Assembly: GCA_002501805.1 (NCBI GenBank)
Contig: DAOI01000012.1
Coordinates: 1-32,569, forward strand
DNA: 32,569 nt
DNA from: Euryarchaeota archaeon UBA463
GTDB lineage: Archaea; Thermoplasmatota; Poseidoniia; Poseidoniales; Thalassarchaeaceae
Direction of reading: 5' to 3'
How positions within the stretch are numbered: position 1 is the first letter of the stretch; each line of letters opens with the position of its first letter. This document shows, in pieces, positions 29,121-32,569 of the stretch. The notes beneath the pieces were generated by a model. That model saw only the letters and a list, made by a program, of their open reading frames with translations. It had not been told where the DNA came from and did not search any database. Made by a program: the position numbers and the translations under genes.

Positions 29121-31652
29121 ATGCGCGCCGGGTCACTTGTCGTGACTGCCTTGATGATTCTAGTCGTATCATCACCGATTATCACTACTTCAGCGCAGGG
29201 AGTGGGGGATTCGGTCATTATCAACGAGATATACGTATCTCCAAATAGCGAGGAGTATGGAGGGATAGATTGGAATGGAGATGGAGAAATTGGAAGGTTC
29301 TCTAACCAGTTCCTAGAATTGCACAACCCTACTGATTCTGCTATAGATATAGGGGGATGGTGGATAGATGACTTGGAGAACGGTGGTTCGCCGATGTGCA
29401 GTATAGCTTGGGGGACTGTCATTGAGCCTGGTGCCTATGTTGTATTCTATAGGGCACAGACCAATATTGAGTTTGACTACTGGGAGGGGGATACGGTCTC
29501 AATTAGCAATGGCGAGGGTTTGGAGATAGACTCTGTAAGCTATCCGTCGGAAGACTCTGACTTTGGGGTCCCATATGGCTATGGGAGCGATGGAGGTTGG
29601 GCAAAGCTATCCGATTCAACCCCTACTCCGGGAGGAGCTAACGATCAAGAATGGGTCGGCGTTAACCATCTGATGGGGAACTGCTACCCACCAGAGGATC
29701 ATATCCACAGAGGAGAGTATATCTTGGAAGGCAGAGTAGTAACTATGGAATCCCAGACTGATGTTATCGATGATGGCAGGATACTCATACGAGATGGGGT
29801 CATCGAGGAGGTTTGGAGTTCGTCGGAACCAACTCCAAGTTCAGCCGAGGGAGTAGTTTCAATACCTACTAGTGGTACGATTTATCCAGGATTCATAGAC
29901 CCTCATAACCACGCTCATTACAACATTATCCCACTATGGGACCATGGAACTAATGGTTGGCAGAACAGGTATCAGTGGCAGGCTGATGACGCATATCGTG
30001 ATGCCAAAGATGTGGGCTGTTCTACATCTGATTCATCAACTATGAGATTCGCAGAATTGAGGGCTATTGCAGGTGGGAATACTGCTATTCAAGGCAGCTC
30101 AACCTCAAACAAGGATACTTTCCAAACAATGCTAGCTAGGAATATTGAGTACTACAACTTCGGAAAGGACCAAATCCATACCAAGGTGACAGAAATTGAG
30201 TCTGACTATGAAGGCAATCACATCAAGCAAGGCAACTCGAATGGAAATCTGGATGCTTGGTTCATACATTTGGCGGAGGGGATAGATGAGTCTAGTAGAT
30301 CGGAGTTTGATGTCTTAGTTCAGAATGACTTGCTCGTGGAGGAGATAGTCATCATACACGGAACGGGACTGACCCAACCTGAGTTCTCTGCACTGGGCGA
30401 TATAGGAGGTAGTCTCGCTTGGTCACCGACCTCAAATCTCCTACTATACGGGGAGACGACTGATATCTACACTGCCAAATCAGAAGGGGTGAATATAATG
30501 ATTGGACCTGACTGGGGCCCGTCTGGATCTAAGAGCTCTATGCACGAACTGAAGATTGCTGATTGGTGGGACAGGAATGTTCTCGGAGATATTTTCTCTG
30601 ATTATGAGTTGGTTCAGACAATTACTACCAATGTAGTTGATGCTATTGGATGGTCGGATCACACTGGTAGAATCCAGAGTGGTCTTGCCGCGGACTTAGT
30701 TGTCTTGGATACATTTGAAGCCGATCCATACAGGAACGTGATTGAAGCGATCGATCCCGATGTTAGATTGGTAGTCGTGGGAGGCCTGCCAGTGTTCGGC
30801 GATGTGGATATCATGCAGGCATTGGATGATGAAGTCGAAATAATACAGGGAGACGGATTTAGAAAGGCTGTTGATATTACCTATGATGGAGTTCCCGAGG
30901 CTCAGCAGACCTTCTCAGAAATGATGGAATATCTTAGCGGGTGTAACGAGGGAAAGGACGTTCCCATTGAATATCTATTCACCATGGGCGATGATCGTTA
31001 TTTCGATGTCCTGAATAGGACTCCTTCATTCCAGAATGGAAGGAGCATAGATTTGTGGACAGAATTCTACGACGTTGAATTAGACGAAGACGGCCATAGG
31101 ATTGGAGGGACCGTAGGTGGAGCGGACCCGATTGCTACGAATATTTCGCAGGGGGGCGGAGAACCAATAGTGCCTCGTCCAGTACTGCCAGACTTTTTCA
31201 ATAGCTTTGGACCGAGAGGGGGATACATAGCCCATCCGACTTCTCTGGAGGAAGGGGTCCACCTGGAGGAGTGCCTCTCAGAACATCCATCGCTAACAGA
31301 TAGGGATGGCGAGCAGGTTCTCTGTGGCTCGATACTTATCGTTATGGAAGAAACGGAGGAGTGCATAATTTCAGGGGAGTCCTCATTCTGTATGCTAGAC
31401 GTATCTGAAGCGTTCACAGTACCTGGAAGGATATGTACCGATGCTGGAGTCTATCCCGAGGAAGTTAGTTGCAGACACAATGTGGAGTACGTACAGAATA
31501 CCGGTACTGACAATCCTTTGCCTGGGGAAGACCAGGGAAGTAGTGATAGATTTTTCACTCCGAGTTTAGTGATAGGAATCATCCTTCTAGTCTCTTTTGT
31601 GGCCCTCTTCAGAAAGACGGCTTTCGGGTCACTGATGCGAGAAGAAGAATGA
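29121..31652 (+). CDS. Secreted lamin-tail domain / amidohydrolase fusion with C-terminal membrane anchor
   Basis: From the ATG at 29121 this is an 843-residue surface protein. A signal peptide (about 1-26) is followed by a lamin-tail domain (about 32-170: VIINEIYVSP, FLELHNPTDSAIDIGGWWI, GAYVVFYR, DSVSYP). An amidohydrolase domain follows from about 200: a small beta-sandwich (YILEGRVVTM, GRILIRDGVIEEV), then PGFIDPHNHAHYN with the metal ligands H262 and H264, SPTSNLLLYGETTDIYTA and MIGPDWGPSGS. This resembles imidazolonepropionase/ATZ-TRZ-type hydrolases. The C-terminus has a membrane helix (SLVIGIILLVSFVALF) and basic residues, anchoring it outward. An in-frame ATG at 29049 gives a poor signal peptide. 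Substrate is unknown; the extracellular site suggests scavenging of organic nitrogen compounds. Confidence 0.88.
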   Translation: MRAGSLVVTALMILVVSSPIITTSAQGVGDSVIINEIYVSPNSEEYGGIDWNGDGEIGRFSNQFLELHNPTDSAIDIGGWWIDDLENGGSPMCSIAWGTVIEPGAYVVFYRAQTNIEFDYWEGDTVSISNGEGLEIDSVSYPSEDSDFGVPYGYGSDGGWAKLSDSTPTPGGANDQEWVGVNHLMGNCYPPEDHIHRGEYILEGRVVTMESQTDVIDDGRILIRDGVIEEVWSSSEPTPSSAEGVVSIPTSGTIYPGFIDPHNHAHYNIIPLWDHGTNGWQNRYQWQADDAYRDAKDVGCSTSDSSTMRFAELRAIAGGNTAIQGSSTSNKDTFQTMLARNIEYYNFGKDQIHTKVTEIESDYEGNHIKQGNSNGNLDAWFIHLAEGIDESSRSEFDVLVQNDLLVEEIVIIHGTGLTQPEFSALGDIGGSLAWSPTSNLLLYGETTDIYTAKSEGVNIMIGPDWGPSGSKSSMHELKIADWWDRNVLGDIFSDYELVQTITTNVVDAIGWSDHTGRIQSGLAADLVVLDTFEADPYRNVIEAIDPDVRLVVVGGLPVFGDVDIMQALDDEVEIIQGDGFRKAVDITYDGVPEAQQTFSEMMEYLSGCNEGKDVPIEYLFTMGDDRYFDVLNRTPSFQNGRSIDLWTEFYDVELDEDGHRIGGTVGGADPIATNISQGGGEPIVPRPVLPDFFNSFGPRGGYIAHPTSLEEGVHLEECLSEHPSLTDRDGEQVLCGSILIVMEETEECIISGESSFCMLDVSEAFTVPGRICTDAGVYPEEVSCRHNVEYVQNTGTDNPLPGEDQGSSDRFFTPSLVIGIILLVSFVALFRKTAFGSLMREEE

Positions 31653-31666
31653 GTTGGTAGAATTTA

Positions 31667-32569
31667 CTAGCTTATTCTCCATTTTGTTCCATCTGGGCCA
31701 TCCTCAACTACTACTCCCATTTCAGTAAGCTCATCCCTTATCCTATCTGACTCTGGCCAATTTTTTGAAGCCCTCGCAGATTCCCTCATCTCTAGTAATG
31801 ATTCTACTTTTGATGATATTTCGGATCTCCTCGAGATTTTTTCCACATGTAGAGAAATCGCTACACTTGGAGTTGGCAGAATTCCCAGAACTTCTCCCGC
31901 AAATTCCTCTAGCCACTGCACATAGGCTGACATCAGATGAGGGTCGTTCTCGTCTGAGTCAATTAACGATGTAAATGATTTCACTACAGACTGAATCTCT
32001 ACCAGAGCAATACGGGTATTGAAGTCGTCATCCATACCGGCCCTGATTCTACGAGTGGCTTCGTCGAGATGTTCAATTCCTGAGTAGTCATTCCTGATTC
32101 CTTCAGAGTAGTATAGGGCTTCCGAATATGAGCTTAGCAACCTACCATGATGAGAGATTGAGTCATCGATCATGACCGAATTGAAATCTACAGGCTGTCT
32201 GTATGGCGCATTAATCAGAGCATATCTGAGTACAAGAGGTTCGATTTTCTCTAATGCGTCACTGACTGTCCAGAAATTACCAACAGATTTACTCATCTTC
32301 TCTCCATCGATATTTATCATCCCATTATGTAGCCAATACTGGACTACTGGATCATGACCCAGACAACATTCAGACTGGAAAATCTCTGCCTCGTGATGAG
32401 GGAATACCAGATCTGAACCCCCTCCATGGATATCGAATTTCTCCCCTAGGTGCTTAAGTGACATTGCTGAACATTCAATATGCCATCCCGGCCTACCTTT
32501 TCCCCATGGCGAATTAAAAAATGGTTCATCATCTTTGGCTTTTTTCCATAGTGCAAAATCTTGCGGATT
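31667..32569 (-). CDS. cysS: Cysteinyl-tRNA synthetase, C-terminal 300 residues (cut by the window end)
   Basis: The frame is open to the last base and encodes the C-terminal part of CysRS. At the right edge it reads DFALWKKAKDDEP, then GRPGWHIECSAMS with a zinc-ligand Cys, IHGGGSDLVFPHHEAE with further zinc-ligand His and Glu, and GEKMSKSVGNFWTV with KMSKS. The anticodon-binding DALR-like helical region and a C-terminal ESDRIRDELTEMGVVVEDGPDGTKW complete the protein. The N-terminal HIGH part lies beyond the window. It converges with the lamin-tail amidohydrolase gene (14-bp gap). No sign of a frameshift. Confidence 0.96.
   Translation of the reverse strand, partial: NPQDFALWKKAKDDEPFFNSPWGKGRPGWHIECSAMSLKHLGEKFDIHGGGSDLVFPHHEAEIFQSECCLGHDPVVQYWLHNGMINIDGEKMSKSVGNFWTVSDALEKIEPLVLRYALINAPYRQPVDFNSVMIDDSISHHGRLLSSYSEALYYSEGIRNDYSGIEHLDEATRRIRAGMDDDFNTRIALVEIQSVVKSFTSLIDSDENDPHLMSAYVQWLEEFAGEVLGILPTPSVAISLHVEKISRRSEISSKVESLLEMRESARASKNWPESDRIRDELTEMGVVVEDGPDGTKWRIS

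Noticed and set aside
1..32569. tRNA or rRNA genes, CRISPR arrays, insertion sequences and prophage genes
   Set aside because: I scanned the intergenic stretches and found no cloverleaf-like T-arm motifs outside genes, no regularly spaced direct repeats and no transposase, integrase or phage structural genes. This was by eye, so a weak signal could be missed.

Overview
This 32.6 kb window is almost certainly archaeal chromosome. A CTP-dependent (archaeal-type) riboflavin kinase, an archaeosine tRNA-guanine transglycosylase with a C-terminal PUA domain, an aconitase-X protein of the type used in the archaeal mevalonate pathway, and a TATA-like box about 27 bp upstream of an apparently leaderless start all point that way. 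The bacterial-style class II HMG-CoA reductase, the secreted Asp-rich proteins and the lamin-tail domain suggest a marine Thermoplasmatota lineage (Poseidoniales/MGII-like). That placement is inference from gene content, not a database result. Coding density is high, I see no tRNA, rRNA, CRISPR array or transposon, and the window ends inside cysS.

Layout. 1-210: AT-rich non-coding DNA with a cluster of short iterated motifs, then class II HMG-CoA reductase (+), ending back to back with citrate synthase (-). 2.8-5.1 kb: a small four-helix membrane protein (+), then kbl-like PLP enzyme and hotdog thioesterase transcribed together (-). 5.2-6.6 kb: PqqB-like metallo-beta-lactamase and riboflavin kinase (+). 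6.6-14.8 kb: eight genes on the minus strand, in transcription order ATPase, permease, ATPase, permease (Asp-rich ectodomain), AttH/CrtC-like beta-barrel candidate, PH-domain membrane protein, TPR protein and truA. truA follows the TPR gene in the same frame with only a TAG between them and no ATG/GTG/TTG before its conserved N-terminus. 14.9-18.8 kb: single-chain aconitase X followed by tgtA (-). 19.0-20.1 kb: a CxxC protein and a glutaredoxin/GST protein resembling PTGES2 (+). 20.1-21.5 kb: nadE and an overlapping PH-domain protein (-). 21.5-24.2 kb: a copper operon (-) of a previously easy-to-miss 52-residue cysteine-rich protein, a P1B copper ATPase and an HMA chaperone. 24.3-27.5 kb: ileS (+). 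27.6-31.7 kb: divergent secreted proteins, an Asp-box lipoprotein (-) and a lamin-tail/amidohydrolase fusion with a C-terminal anchor (+). 31.7 kb to the end: 3' part of cysS (-).

How the genes fit together. HMG-CoA reductase and the aconitase-X protein plausibly serve the same archaeal isoprenoid pathway although they lie 16 kb apart. The copper genes form a coherent uptake-to-export module. The ABC array looks like an exporter or envelope-maintenance cluster whose two ATPase/permease pairs are translationally coupled by ATGA overlaps. The observations most worth a second look are the truA start anomaly, the cysteine-rich leader gene of the copper operon, the loss of the zinc cysteines in TgtA, the permease with calcium-loop-like Asp repeats, and the lamin-tail amidohydrolase.
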